Source: Alphaproteobacteria bacterium (GTDB lineage Bacteria; Pseudomonadota; Alphaproteobacteria; Bin65). From it: a DNA stretch of 64,000 bases. The stretch is taken from NCBI GenBank assembly GCA_022819985.1, contig JAJEGH010000013.1:62001-126000 (forward strand), read 5' to 3'. A program made the position numbers and the translations under genes. The first letter of the stretch is position 1; the number at the start of each line of letters is the position of its first letter. Below, piece by piece: positions 31,018 to 40,295 of the stretch. The notes beneath the pieces were generated by a model. That model saw only the letters and a program-made list of their open reading frames with translations. It did no database searches and had not been told where the DNA came from.

Positions 31018-31460
31018 CGGGCCGGGAGCGTCATGGCAAAGGGGTTGCGGATCGTCACGGTGCCGTACATCCGGCCGTCCTGAAAATCCTCCGAAAGCAG
31101 TTCCGGGATGCCGTGGACCTCCGCACAGGCCCAGATGTGGGAATCGAACCAGGAAAGTCTGTACGCGGCCATGCCGCGCAACGCCATACGCAACACGGCG
31201 TCATCGGGATAGAGAACCGGAAACTGCGCCATCAGTTCCTCGGCCTCGCGCCGGGCGTCGGAAGGATTGAGCAACTGCATGTCCGGTTCGCCTCGGGTCG
31301 CTGCAGCGACGAATTCGACGATCGCCTGATGCGGTATGCGCGCCGATCCGTCCGCGATGCCATCGTGCAACACGCGTTCCGCTGTCCGCTGCTTGCCGGG
31401 AAAGCGCGGATCGTAGCGATAAACCAGGACGTTGGTGTCAATCAGTGTCCGGGCGGCCAC
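31014..31460 (-). CDS. PIN-domain toxin (VapC-like)
   Basis: TLIDTNVLVYRYDPR...GMAAYRLSWFDSHIWACAEVHGIPELLSEDFQDGR; GTG start inside the antitoxin gene. Confidence 0.88.
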   Translation of the reverse strand: MAARTLIDTNVLVYRYDPRFPGKQRTAERVLHDGIADGSARIPHQAIVEFVAAATRGEPDMQLLNPSDARREAEELMAQFPVLYPDDAVLRMALRGMAAYRLSWFDSHIWACAEVHGIPELLSEDFQDGRMYGTVTIRNPFAMTLPAR

Positions 31461-31731
31461 GGTCGTAAAGCTCTTCCCGGGTCCAGCCGCGCCCGGCGGC
31501 GCGCCTGCGCCGGCCGGCCTGCCGCTCGCGCTGGCGCTCGGTCGCCGCGTCGAACAGACGAAGGCGCGTCTCGACATCGAGTTCCTGCTCGGCCGCCGAA
31601 GCAGCCGGGGGCACAACGCGAATCGTCTCGCCGGCCTCCTCGAAACGGATCTCGTCTCCGGGACGAATGCCGTAACGCCGGGCCAGAGACTTCGGCACAG
31701 TGACCTGCAATTTGCTTGTGACCTTTGCCAT
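31438..31731 (-). CDS. AbrB/MazE-type antitoxin (VapB-like)
   Basis: MAKVTSKLQVTVPKSLARRYGIRPGDEIRFEEAGETIRV. Confidence 0.9.
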   Translation of the reverse strand: MAKVTSKLQVTVPKSLARRYGIRPGDEIRFEEAGETIRVVPPAASAAEQELDVETRLRLFDAATERQRERQAGRRRRAAGRGWTREELYDRGRPDTD

Positions 31732-31921
31732 TTCCTTACTTTAGCAAGGACATTTTCCTTGTCAAGCGACGATAACCGCGTGGCCCCCTGCCCCGACGGC
31801 GCCGGAATCTGCATCCCGTCGGGCGGCGACAAAATCGCAAAAGACTGTGCAGAAGGTTGTCTGTCCGATTCCGGCTGCGCAATATGAAACGGCCCGAACC
31901 CGACCTATCCCAGGAATTACC

Positions 31922-33322
31922 ATGACCGCCAAGTCGCTTCAGGACGTGCTCGACAATGCCGGGAACATCGTCACCCATCTGCGCAACAGCCGGATCGGCG
32001 CCTATGTCTACCCGGTGGTCGCGCCGGAATTCACCAACTGGCGCGACGAACAGCGGGCCTGGCGCGAGACGGCGGTGCTGTTCGATCAGTCGCACCATAT
32101 GGCCGAACTGTCGATCGAGGGCCCGGACGCCGAACAGCTGCTGAGCGACACCATTATCAACTCGGTCGCCACCTGGCCGGTCGGCCGGGCCAAGCATGTC
32201 GTCCCGGTCTCCAGCACCGGCCATGTGGTCGGCGACGTGATCGGTTTCCGCGACGACACGATGCGCTTCAACCTGGTCGGCCGGGCGCCCACGGTGACCT
32301 GGCTGCAGTTCCACGCCGAGACCGGCGGCTACGATATCGTCCTCGGCCGGGACGACCGCTCGCCGGCCCGGCCGATGGGCAAGCCGGTGACGCGGCGGCA
32401 TTACCGCTTCCAGGTCCAGGGCCCGAATGCGCCGGAAATCCTGAACCGTGCGAACGGCGGCCCGGTTCCCGAAATAAAGTTCTTCCACATGGACCGAATC
32501 AGGGTTGGCGGACGCCGGGTCAAGGCGCTGCGCCACGGCATGGCGGGCGCGCCGGGGCTTGAACTCTGGGGGCCGTACGAAGAGGGCGAAGAGGTCCGGG
32601 CCGCGATTGTCGAGGCGGGTGCCGACCTCGGCCTCACCCAGGTCGGCAGCCGCGCCTATGCCTCGAACACACTGGAATCCGGCTGGATTCCCTCGCCTCT
32701 TCCGGCGATCTACACCGGCGGCGAGATCGAGGCCGCCTACCGCCGGTGGTCGCCGGCGAATTCCTACGAGGCGACGGGATCGATCGGCGGTTCCTTCGTC
32801 TCGGACGATATCGAGGACTACTACTGCACGCCCTACGAGCTCGGCTACGGCTTCTATGTGAAGTTCGACCACGACTTTGTCGGCCGGGCGGCGCTGGAGA
32901 AGATCCATGACGGCCCGCACCGCCGCAAGGTGACCTTCGAATGGAATCCGGAGGACGTGGCGCGGGTCCACGCCTCCCACCTCGACCCCGGCAAGCCGAA
33001 CTGCAAGACGATCGACATTCCGATCTCGAACTACGCCTCGACCAGCGCCGACCAGGTGTTGAAGGACGGCCGGATCGTCGGCATGTCGATGTTCGCCGGC
33101 TACTCCTACAACGAGCGTGCGCAGCTTTCGCTCGGCTTCGTCGAGCCGGATATCGAGGAGAACGAGATACTTACCCTGGTCTGGGGCGAGGAAAACGGCG
33201 GCACGGCCAAGACCACGGTCGAACGGCACGAACAGACCGAAATCCAGGTCCGCGTCGCCAAGGTGCCCTACTCGGCCGCTGTGCGCGAGGACTACGCCGA
33301 CAGTTGGCGAACCCGGCAATAG
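31922..33322 (+). CDS. Aminomethyltransferase-like (GcvT/LigM family), putative THF-dependent O-demethylase
   Basis: FTNWRDEQRAWRETAVLFDQSHHMAELSIEGPDAEQLLSD resembles vanillate/syringate O-demethylases. Confidence 0.83.
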   Translation: MTAKSLQDVLDNAGNIVTHLRNSRIGAYVYPVVAPEFTNWRDEQRAWRETAVLFDQSHHMAELSIEGPDAEQLLSDTIINSVATWPVGRAKHVVPVSSTGHVVGDVIGFRDDTMRFNLVGRAPTVTWLQFHAETGGYDIVLGRDDRSPARPMGKPVTRRHYRFQVQGPNAPEILNRANGGPVPEIKFFHMDRIRVGGRRVKALRHGMAGAPGLELWGPYEEGEEVRAAIVEAGADLGLTQVGSRAYASNTLESGWIPSPLPAIYTGGEIEAAYRRWSPANSYEATGSIGGSFVSDDIEDYYCTPYELGYGFYVKFDHDFVGRAALEKIHDGPHRRKVTFEWNPEDVARVHASHLDPGKPNCKTIDIPISNYASTSADQVLKDGRIVGMSMFAGYSYNERAQLSLGFVEPDIEENEILTLVWGEENGGTAKTTVERHEQTEIQVRVAKVPYSAAVREDYADSWRTRQ

Positions 33323-33372
33323 GCGCTGCACGGGCCGCGCTACGCCGGTTTCCCTGTCACTCGACCGTCTCG

Positions 33373-34515
33373 ATGAAGAACCCTTTCGACACCCCCGAGC
33401 GCGCCGCTTATCGCGAGACCGTCGCAAAATTCGTCGCCGCGGAGATCGCGCCCCATGTCGACGAATGGGACGAGGCGAAAGCGATCCCCTGGGACATCCA
33501 CGAGAAGCTCGGCGCGCTCGGTTTCTTCGGCTTCGGCATCGACGAGAGATACGGCGGGCTGGGCTTCGACGATTGCTTCATGCGCAAGGACGGCGCCGTC
33601 GAGCTGGCGAAATGCGGCGCGACCGGGGTCGGCGCGGCGGTCGGCGGGCGCAACATCTCGACCGCGCCGATCGCCATCCTCGCCTCGGAAGAGATCAAGA
33701 TGCGCGCCCTGCCGGAGATCCTCTCCGGCCGCAAGGGCTCGTCGCTCTGCATCACCGAGCCCAGCGGCGGGTCGGACGTCGCCAACCTCCGGACAAGGGC
33801 GTGGAAGGACGGCAACCATTACGTCATCAAGGGCAGCAAGACCTTCATCACCGGCGGCATGACCAGCGACTATTTCGTCGTCGCCGCGCGCACCGGCGGC
33901 GAGGGCCTGGCCGGCATCTCCCTGTTTCTCGTCGAAGCCGACGCCGAAAATTTCAGCCGCACGCCGCTCGACCGCAAGATGGGCTGGTGGTGCTCAGACC
34001 AGGCGACGCTCTATTTCGACGAATGCCGGGTGCCGGCGGGAAACCTGATGGGCGAGGAGGATCGCGGCTTCATCGCGATCATGGAGAATTTCAACCTGGA
34101 GCGGGTCGGCCTGATCGCCCAGGCGCTCGGCATGATGCAGGTCTGCTTCGACGAATGCGTCGCCTGGGCGAAGGAACGCCGGACCTTCGGCAAGCGCCTG
34201 ATCGAGCACCAGGTCATCCGCCACAAGCTGGCCGACATGTCGGCCCGGATCGACGCGGTCGAGGCGCTGCTCAACTGGATTTGCTGGTCGGTGAACGAGG
34301 ACCGGATGCCGGTGGCGGAAATCTCCAAGGCCAAGTTCCATTCGACCAAGGCGCTGGAATTCGTGTGCAGCGAGGCGATGCAGATATTCGGCGGCGCCGG
34401 CTATCTGCGCGGCAACGTCGTCGAGCGCATGTACCGCGAGGTCAAGGTCGTCGCCATCGGCGGCGGTTCGGAGGAAATCATGCGCGACCTGGCGGTAAGG
34501 CAGATGGGGTTGTAG
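33373..34515 (+). CDS. Acyl-CoA dehydrogenase
   Basis: CITEPSGGSDVANLRTRA, RMYREVKVVAIGGGSEEIMRDL. Confidence 0.92.
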   Translation: MKNPFDTPERAAYRETVAKFVAAEIAPHVDEWDEAKAIPWDIHEKLGALGFFGFGIDERYGGLGFDDCFMRKDGAVELAKCGATGVGAAVGGRNISTAPIAILASEEIKMRALPEILSGRKGSSLCITEPSGGSDVANLRTRAWKDGNHYVIKGSKTFITGGMTSDYFVVAARTGGEGLAGISLFLVEADAENFSRTPLDRKMGWWCSDQATLYFDECRVPAGNLMGEEDRGFIAIMENFNLERVGLIAQALGMMQVCFDECVAWAKERRTFGKRLIEHQVIRHKLADMSARIDAVEALLNWICWSVNEDRMPVAEISKAKFHSTKALEFVCSEAMQIFGGAGYLRGNVVERMYREVKVVAIGGGSEEIMRDLAVRQMGL

Positions 34516-34643
34516 CGACGCTCCGAGCAGCGCCGGAATGCCGCCTCGCGGTCCAGTGAATACAATACACCGCTCAATGACGAACCGTTGTCGATCGTAG
34601 CCACGGTTGATTTTTGTGCGGCAGTGCCGCATATTCACGATCG

Positions 34644-34976
34644 ATGCAGCTTTACTTTACTCGCACCTACGAGCGCGCCGTCCGGAAGCTGCTTTCGGAA
34701 GAATCCCGGAAGGAAATGGAGGCATCGATTGTGGCGGCACCGGATGCGGCACCGGTTATTCGGGGAACGGGCGGCATCAGGAAGATGCGCTGGTCCGGGT
34801 CCGGCCGGGGCAAGCGCGGCGGCATTCGCACGATCTATTTCTACCATGCAAGCCCGGGCGCCATTTACCTGCTTACGGCCTACGCCAAGGCGGATCGTGA
34901 AGACCTTTCCCCGGCGGACATCAGGGCCCTCTCGCGCCTGGTCGCCGCAATCAAAAAGGAGATGAGGCGGCAATGA
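34644..34976 (+). CDS. RelE/HigB-like toxin
   Basis: GTGGIRKMRWSGSGRGKRGGIRTIYFYHASPGAIYLLTAYAKADREDLS. Confidence 0.9.
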   Translation: MQLYFTRTYERAVRKLLSEESRKEMEASIVAAPDAAPVIRGTGGIRKMRWSGSGRGKRGGIRTIYFYHASPGAIYLLTAYAKADREDLSPADIRALSRLVAAIKKEMRRQ

Positions 34977-35290
34977 CGGCGGAACGAACGGAAATCGGGC
35001 GCGAAATCGAAACGGCGCTGAACGAAGTTCTTTCCCATCTGCAGGGCAAGACGGTTCTTCCCTGCCGGATCGTCGACGATCCTGCCGCCGAACGGATTGT
35101 GGCGCTTCGCAAACGATTGAAGCTGAGCCGGCAGAATTTTGCGGATCGTTTCGGTCTGGATGTGCGCGCGCTGCAGGATTGGGAACAGGGCCGCCGCGTT
35201 CCGGACCGCGCAGCCCGCGTACTGCTTACCGTCATCGATAACGATCCGGACGCGGTTGTGCGAGCGCTCGGCGCGCAGGGAAACCGATGA
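34973..35290 (+). CDS. HigA-like XRE-family antitoxin
   Basis: IVALRKRLKLSRQNFADRFGLDVRALQDWEQGRRVPDRAARVLL; ATGA overlap with the toxin. Confidence 0.9.
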   Translation: MTAERTEIGREIETALNEVLSHLQGKTVLPCRIVDDPAAERIVALRKRLKLSRQNFADRFGLDVRALQDWEQGRRVPDRAARVLLTVIDNDPDAVVRALGAQGNR

Positions 35291-35309
35291 GGCCGGCGCG
35301 CGAACCGCG

Positions 35310-36449
35310 CTACACCCGCTCCCCCGCCCGCTTCCGCTCGCTCGCGCTCTTGAGCTGGCCGCAGGCGGCCATGATGTCCCGGCCGCGCGGCGTGCGCAGG
35401 GTGCAGGTCAGGCCGCCGTCGAGGCAGATCGTCATGAAGGCGCGGATGCGGTTCCGGCTCGAACATTCATAGGGCGCGCCCGGCCAGGGGTTGAACGGGA
35501 TCAGGTTGATCTTGGCCGGGATGTCCTTCAGCAGCCGGACCAGTTCGCGCGCGTCGGCGTCGCTGTCGTTGACGCCCTCGAGCATGACATATTCGAAGGT
35601 GATGCGCCTGGCGTTGTTGACGCCGCCGTAATTCCGGCAGGCGTCGAGCAGGTCCGCGATCGGATAGCGCCGGTTCAGCGGCACGATCTCGTCGCGGACG
35701 GCGTCGGTCACGGCATGGAGCGAGACGGCGAGATTGACGCCCAGCTCCTCGCCGCACTGTTTCATCGCCGGCACCACGCCGGCGGTCGAGAGGGTGAGCT
35801 TGCGGCGCGAGATGGCGATGCCATCGCCGTCGGTCAGGATGCCGGCGGCGCGGGCGACGTTGTCGTAGTTGTAGAGCGGCTCGCCCATGCCCATCAGGAC
35901 GATATTGGTAATCTTCCGGTCCTTCCTGCCCGACGGCCAGTCGTCCAGCGCGTCGCGCGCCAGCATGAGCTGGCCGACGATCTCGCCGGCGCCGAGGTTG
36001 CGCACCCAGGGCTGGGTGCCGGTGTGGCAGAAGCGGCAGTTGAGCGTGCAGCCGACCTGGGAGGAGATGCACAGCGTGCCGCGGTCCTCCTCCGGGATGA
36101 AGACCATCTCCGCTTCGCTGGCGTCGGGAAAGCGGAGCAGCCATTTGCGCGTCCCGTCGGCCGAAACCTGCACGTCCGCCGGCGCGGGGCGGTCCAGCGT
36201 GTAACGCTCCGCCAGCTTCGCCCGAGCGGTTTTGGAGATGCTGGTCATTTCGTCGAACGACAGGGCGCCGCGATGATAGATCCAGTGCCGGAGCTGCTTC
36301 GCCCGGAACGGCGGCTCGCCGAGCGCCTGCACCGCTTCGCCCAGGCCGGCCATGTCGGCGCCGACCAGGGTCGGCCGGCCGGCCCCGTCCGCGGCCGGAA
36401 CCGGGAAGGGCGCGGAAGACTCCGGTTGTGCGGGTGCGACGCTGTTCAT
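35310..36449 (-). CDS. rlmN: 23S rRNA (adenine-C2)-methyltransferase RlmN
   Basis: Radical-SAM [32 protein letters not shown]. Confidence 0.95.
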   Translation of the reverse strand: MNSVAPAQPESSAPFPVPAADGAGRPTLVGADMAGLGEAVQALGEPPFRAKQLRHWIYHRGALSFDEMTSISKTARAKLAERYTLDRPAPADVQVSADGTRKWLLRFPDASEAEMVFIPEEDRGTLCISSQVGCTLNCRFCHTGTQPWVRNLGAGEIVGQLMLARDALDDWPSGRKDRKITNIVLMGMGEPLYNYDNVARAAGILTDGDGIAISRRKLTLSTAGVVPAMKQCGEELGVNLAVSLHAVTDAVRDEIVPLNRRYPIADLLDACRNYGGVNNARRITFEYVMLEGVNDSDADARELVRLLKDIPAKINLIPFNPWPGAPYECSSRNRIRAFMTICLDGGLTCTLRTPRGRDIMAACGQLKSASERKRAGERV

Positions 36450-36580
36450 GGTCCGGGAGGTAGCCGCCGGGCGGCGCTAGGGCAAGGCGGTGCATTCGGG
36501 GCCCGCAGCCTGCCCGGTCTGCAATGCGATCGCCGGGTCCGGGGCTTGCCCCGGCGGCCGGCCTGTGAGAGCCCTCGGCC

Positions 36581-37435
36581 ATGAGCGGAACCGACGACGA
36601 CAGCGGCCCGAAGGGCGAGCGCATCGCCAAGCGCATCGCGCGGGCCGGCCTGTGCTCGCGCCGGGAGGCCGAACGCTGGATCGCCGCCGGACGGGTCGCG
36701 GTGGACGGCGAAACGCTCGACTCGCCCGCCTTCAATGTGCTGCCCCACCACCGGATCGTCGTCGACGGCCGCCCGCTCAAGGCAAGCGAACCGCCGGCCC
36801 TGTGGCGCTACCACAAGCCGGCCGGCCTGGTGACGACCAACCGCGACCCGCAGGGCCGGCCGACGATATTCGACCGGCTGCCGCCCGGCCTGCCGCGGGT
36901 GATGACGGTCGGCCGGCTCGACCTGACGACCGAGGGCCTGCTGCTGCTGACCAACGACGGCGACCTCGCCCGCTTTCTCGAACTGCCCTCGACCGGCTGG
37001 ACCCGGCGCTACCGGGTGCGGGTGAACGGCCGGCCCGACGAGGCCGCGCTGGCCGGGCTGGCCGGCGGCGTCACGGTCGACGGCGTCCGCTACGGCCCGG
37101 TGCAGGCCCGGCTGGACCGGCTACAGGGCGCCAACGCCTGGCTCACCATGAGCCTCCGGGAAGGCAAGAACCGGGAAATCCGCAAGCTGTGCGCCCATCT
37201 GGGGCTGACCGCGAACCGGCTGATCCGCACGGCCTACGGGCCGTTCCAGCTCGGCAGGCTGGAGACCGGGGCGGTCGAGCGGGTGCCGGAGCGGGTGCTG
37301 CGCCAGCAGCTTTCGCATTGGCCCGGCTTTTCCGGGGAGCCGGAACGGCCGCACCCGGCCCGCCGGCCGCCGCCCAGACAGGGCCCACGACGGGCCAAAC
37401 CGGCAAGCCATGCGAATCGTCGGCGGCAGCCTTAG
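36581..37435 (+). CDS. Pseudouridine synthase (RsuA/RluB family)
   Basis: S4 domain IARAGLCSRREAERWIAAGRV; PVGRLDLTTEGLLLLTNDG-like block VGRLDLTTEGLLLLTNDGDLA. Confidence 0.92.
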   Translation: MSGTDDDSGPKGERIAKRIARAGLCSRREAERWIAAGRVAVDGETLDSPAFNVLPHHRIVVDGRPLKASEPPALWRYHKPAGLVTTNRDPQGRPTIFDRLPPGLPRVMTVGRLDLTTEGLLLLTNDGDLARFLELPSTGWTRRYRVRVNGRPDEAALAGLAGGVTVDGVRYGPVQARLDRLQGANAWLTMSLREGKNREIRKLCAHLGLTANRLIRTAYGPFQLGRLETGAVERVPERVLRQQLSHWPGFSGEPERPHPARRPPPRQGPRRAKPASHANRRRQP

Positions 37436-37979
37436 GGGCCGGCGCCTCGCCGCGCCGGGCGGCGGCGCCGTGCGGCCGACGTCCGAGCGGGCGCGCGAGG
37501 CCCTGTTCAACCGCCTGGATCATGGCGCGTTTTCCGACGACGGCGCGTCGAGCGTCGCCGGCGCGCGCATTCTCGACGCCTTCTGCGGCACCGGCGCCCT
37601 GGGGCTCGAAGCCCTGTCGCGCGGGGCGGCGCAGGCCGTTTTCCTCGATAGCGACGCGGCCGCGATCACCGGCGTCCGGCGCAATATCGCCGCGCTCGGC
37701 ATGGCCGACCGGGCGGCGGTCGTCCGGGCCGACGCGACCTGCCCGCCCCGCCCCCCGTTCGCCAGCGCCCTGGCCTTTCTGGATGCGCCCTACGATGCGG
37801 ACCTGACCGCTCCTGCGCTGAACGCGCTCGCTGCGGCGGGCTGGCTCGCGCCCGGCGCGCTCTGCATTGCGGAAACCGCAGCGAAATCGCCCGTCGCAGA
37901 CCCGCCCGAGGGCTTCGAAACGCTGGACGGCCGCAGCTACGGAAAAGCCCGCTTCGCCTTCCTGCGCTTCCGGCCGTAA
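37410..37979 (+). CDS. rsmD: 16S rRNA (guanine966-N2)-methyltransferase RsmD
   Basis: MRIVGGSLRGRRLAAPGG...VRPTSERAREALFNRL; LDAFCGTGALGLEALSRGA. Confidence 0.93.
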   Translation: MRIVGGSLRGRRLAAPGGGAVRPTSERAREALFNRLDHGAFSDDGASSVAGARILDAFCGTGALGLEALSRGAAQAVFLDSDAAAITGVRRNIAALGMADRAAVVRADATCPPRPPFASALAFLDAPYDADLTAPALNALAAAGWLAPGALCIAETAAKSPVADPPEGFETLDGRSYGKARFAFLRFRP

Positions 37980-38003
37980 GGAGTCCCCTGCGAACGCAAC
38001 TCT

Positions 38004-38199
38004 TCCCGTCATTCCGACCGGAGCGGCGAAGCCGCATCCCGAAGAACGCGCCCGGCCGGCATTTTATCTCTTGACACCGCCAATTTTGTTCCCTATATGT
38101 ACCTGAACCGGCGCCCGCCTCCTTTCCCGTCATTCCTCCGCTACGCCCCGGCCCACTCCGCCCCACTCGGGGGCCGGGGCTCCGGTCGGAATGACGGGA
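38004..38199. repeat. 21-bp perfect inverted repeat TCCCGTCATTCCGACCGGAGC (38004-38024 and 38179-38199), third partial copy at 38125
   Basis: Direct comparison; 38125-38136 and 38188-38199 also form a 12-bp hairpin stem. Confidence 0.85.
38071..38099 (+). promoter_or_regulatory. Near-consensus sigma70 promoter TTGACA-17-TATATG
   Basis: TTGACA 38071-38076, 17-nt spacer, TATATG 38094-38099; no convincing CDS for over 800 bp downstream. Confidence 0.65.
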
Positions 38200-38288
38200 T
38201 GGGGAGTGCGCCCGTCCGTCCGCGTTTATCTGCCGCCGGGAGCAGAGTTTGGGAATGTTTCCTCCCCGAAGTGTAAAAAAATGATGGA

Positions 38289-38304
38289 TAGACCGGTCTG
38301 TCTA
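38289..38304. promoter_or_regulatory. TetR-type operator-like palindrome TAGACCGGTCTGTCTA
   Basis: Perfect palindrome AGACCGGTCT within TAGACCGGTCTGTCTA. Confidence 0.45.
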
Positions 38305-38658
38305 ATTCGGCCTGTGCGCGGAAAAACGTCGGAGAACCGCGAAAAACAATGGCGGAAGCGGAGAAAATACTTGAACCATCGATCAAAAACAAAGGGACTG
38401 CGGCTGCACCGGCCCGCCCGGCGAGACAGGGTGAGGCGGACGGACGGAGCGGCGCTGGAAGAACGGCCTCTTGACTCCCGGGGCCGAACGGCTGATTTCG
38501 AACTGTGCCATAAAGAGCATCTTGGGCCGGGCTACCTTGGCTATCGCTCCGCCCTTTCGGATGATGGTCTCGCCAAGGGGACCATTCGCAGGACACATAA
38601 CGGTGGCTTCCGACCCCTTGAGCTAAGGACGCGCTGCTACTGCGAGCACACGGTATCA

Positions 38659-38688
38659 ACGCACGGTTCCCACGCGGGTGCCGTGCGT
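38659..38688. other. Stable hairpin ACGCACGG-TTCCCACGCGGGTG-CCGTGCGT
   Basis: 8-bp perfect arms with inner CCC/GGG pairing; terminator-like position, but the T-run is weak. Confidence 0.6.
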
Positions 38689-38768
38689 TCTCGTTCCGGC
38701 ATAGGCGGTAACGATCGACCGGTAGTCGTCGCCGTACACGGCGAGGCGGGCGGCCGGCCGCGGCGGAA

Positions 38769-38798
38769 CATGACATATCATGACATTTCATGACATAC
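38769..38798. repeat. Three tandem 10-bp iterons CATGACAT(AT/TT/AC)
   Basis: CATGACATAT CATGACATTT CATGACATAC, upstream of the tctC-like gene at 38935. Confidence 0.9.
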
Positions 38799-38934
38799 CG
38801 GGCGCGCGCGCCCCGCTCCGGCCGGAACGGCGGGCGGAGTTTGCGGGGAACGGGCGGCCGGAGCGGCGGTTTATCCTTGCGCCGCCTTGCTTTTCGCCCG
38901 ATGTTGCGCGCCTTATCGGAACGGGAGGAAACCC

Positions 38935-39885
38935 ATGAAAAGAGTTGTTGCAACCGCCCTTACGGCGCTGGCCGCCCTCGGCATCGCCGCGGCGCCGGTC
39001 CAGGCCGCCTATCCGGAACGTCCGGTCCAGTTCGTCATACCGTGGCCGCCCGGCGACCTGGAGGACGTACTGACCCGCCTGATCGCCAAGCAGATGACCG
39101 AGGATTACGGCGTCCCGGCCGCGGTGGTGAACCGCCCCGGCGGCGGCGGCGTGGTCGGCGCCTCGACGGTCGCGCGCGCCAAGCCCGACGGCTACACCGT
39201 CGGCAGCTTCGTGATCGGCATCCCGACGGTCCATGTGCTGATGGGCAACGCGCCGTGGAAGCGCGATACGTTCGACCCGGTCGGCATCTTCCTGACCTAT
39301 CCCTTCCTGCTGGCGGCCCGGGGCGACGCGCCCTACAGCAACATCGCCGAGCTCGCCGCCTATGCGAAGAAGAACAAGGTAAGGCTGGGACATTTCGGCT
39401 ACGGGCTGATCCCGACGCGGGCGACCATCCTGGCCGCCAAGCAGATCGGCTTCTCCTTCTCTTCCAACGCCGCCTTCGACGAGCTGACCTGCGCGACGCT
39501 CAAGGCCAACGATGCGGACGTGATCAACACGACCGCCCAGCTCGTGCTGCCGTGCCTGAAGGACATCAAGGTGCTGGCCGCATTTGCGGATAACCGCATC
39601 TCGATCCTGCCGAACGTGCCGACGCTGGCCGAGCAGGTGAAGGGCCGCGAGCTGCCGCTGCTGTGGAACGGCCTGTTCGTGCCCAAGGGCACCCCGCAGG
39701 AGGTCAAGGACAAGATCACGGCTTCCGCCAAGAAGGCGCTTGCCAGCGATGCCGCCAAGAAGGTCGCCAAGACGACCGGCGCCATCATCTACTGGAAGGG
39801 CCCGGCCGAATCGAAGAAGCAGATCGACCGCGATTTCGACATCGTGCGCGGCATGCTCAAGGAAATGGGCGACCTGAAGAAATAG
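38935..39885 (+). CDS. TTT transporter substrate-binding protein (TctC-like)
   Basis: Signal peptide, YPERPVQFVIPWPPGDLEDVLTRLIAKQM; upstream of TctB/TctA. Confidence 0.88.
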   Translation: MKRVVATALTALAALGIAAAPVQAAYPERPVQFVIPWPPGDLEDVLTRLIAKQMTEDYGVPAAVVNRPGGGGVVGASTVARAKPDGYTVGSFVIGIPTVHVLMGNAPWKRDTFDPVGIFLTYPFLLAARGDAPYSNIAELAAYAKKNKVRLGHFGYGLIPTRATILAAKQIGFSFSSNAAFDELTCATLKANDADVINTTAQLVLPCLKDIKVLAAFADNRISILPNVPTLAEQVKGRELPLLWNGLFVPKGTPQEVKDKITASAKKALASDAAKKVAKTTGAIIYWKGPAESKKQIDRDFDIVRGMLKEMGDLKK

Positions 39886-40028
39886 CGCCCGACGCCGGAC
39901 CGGGCCCCGCCGCAAGAACGGCGGGGCCCGGCCGGCGCGCCGTTCGCCGCCCTTTCTGCCGGAGTCCTCTGCGAAAATGCGACGCGGGAACGCCCTTTCC
40001 CCGCATTGCGCTGCAAGAGAGCGGCAAT

Positions 40029-40225
40029 GCAGCCATATCCCCCTCCCCTTGGGGGAGGGGCTAGGGGAGGGGTCGTCCGTTGGCGCGCCGATGTCGCCTC
40101 TGGCAAGACTCCGGCCGCCGCATACCCCTCCCCCTGACCCCCTCCCCCAAGGGGAGGGGGGAACCGTTGCTTTGTCTGTCGAAACCGACACACTGCTTTT
40201 CGCAGAGGAATCCAAGGGGGGAGGA
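40029..40225. repeat. Composite palindromic repeat element copy A (CCCCTCCCCTTGGGGGAGGGG ... CCCCTCCCCCAAGGGGAGGGG)
   Basis: Two G/C palindromes flanking a variable centre; reverse-complement homologue at 53385-53565. Confidence 0.9.
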
Positions 40226-40295
40226 AGTCCGCGTTTTCCGAATTGCAAACCCGGCGGAGCGAAGCCGCCGGGCCGACGGTCTTCGCGATCCAGCC

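Noticed and set aside
38141-38953. 270-aa minus-strand ORF in the gene-less region
   Set aside because: Low-complexity, crosses hairpins and iterons, no recognisable domain; treated as non-coding pending a homology search.
40029-40225. Possible CRISPR or simple bidirectional terminator
   Set aside because: Only two palindromes with one centre, no regular repeat-spacer array, no cas genes, no T-tract; better described as a composite palindromic repeat.
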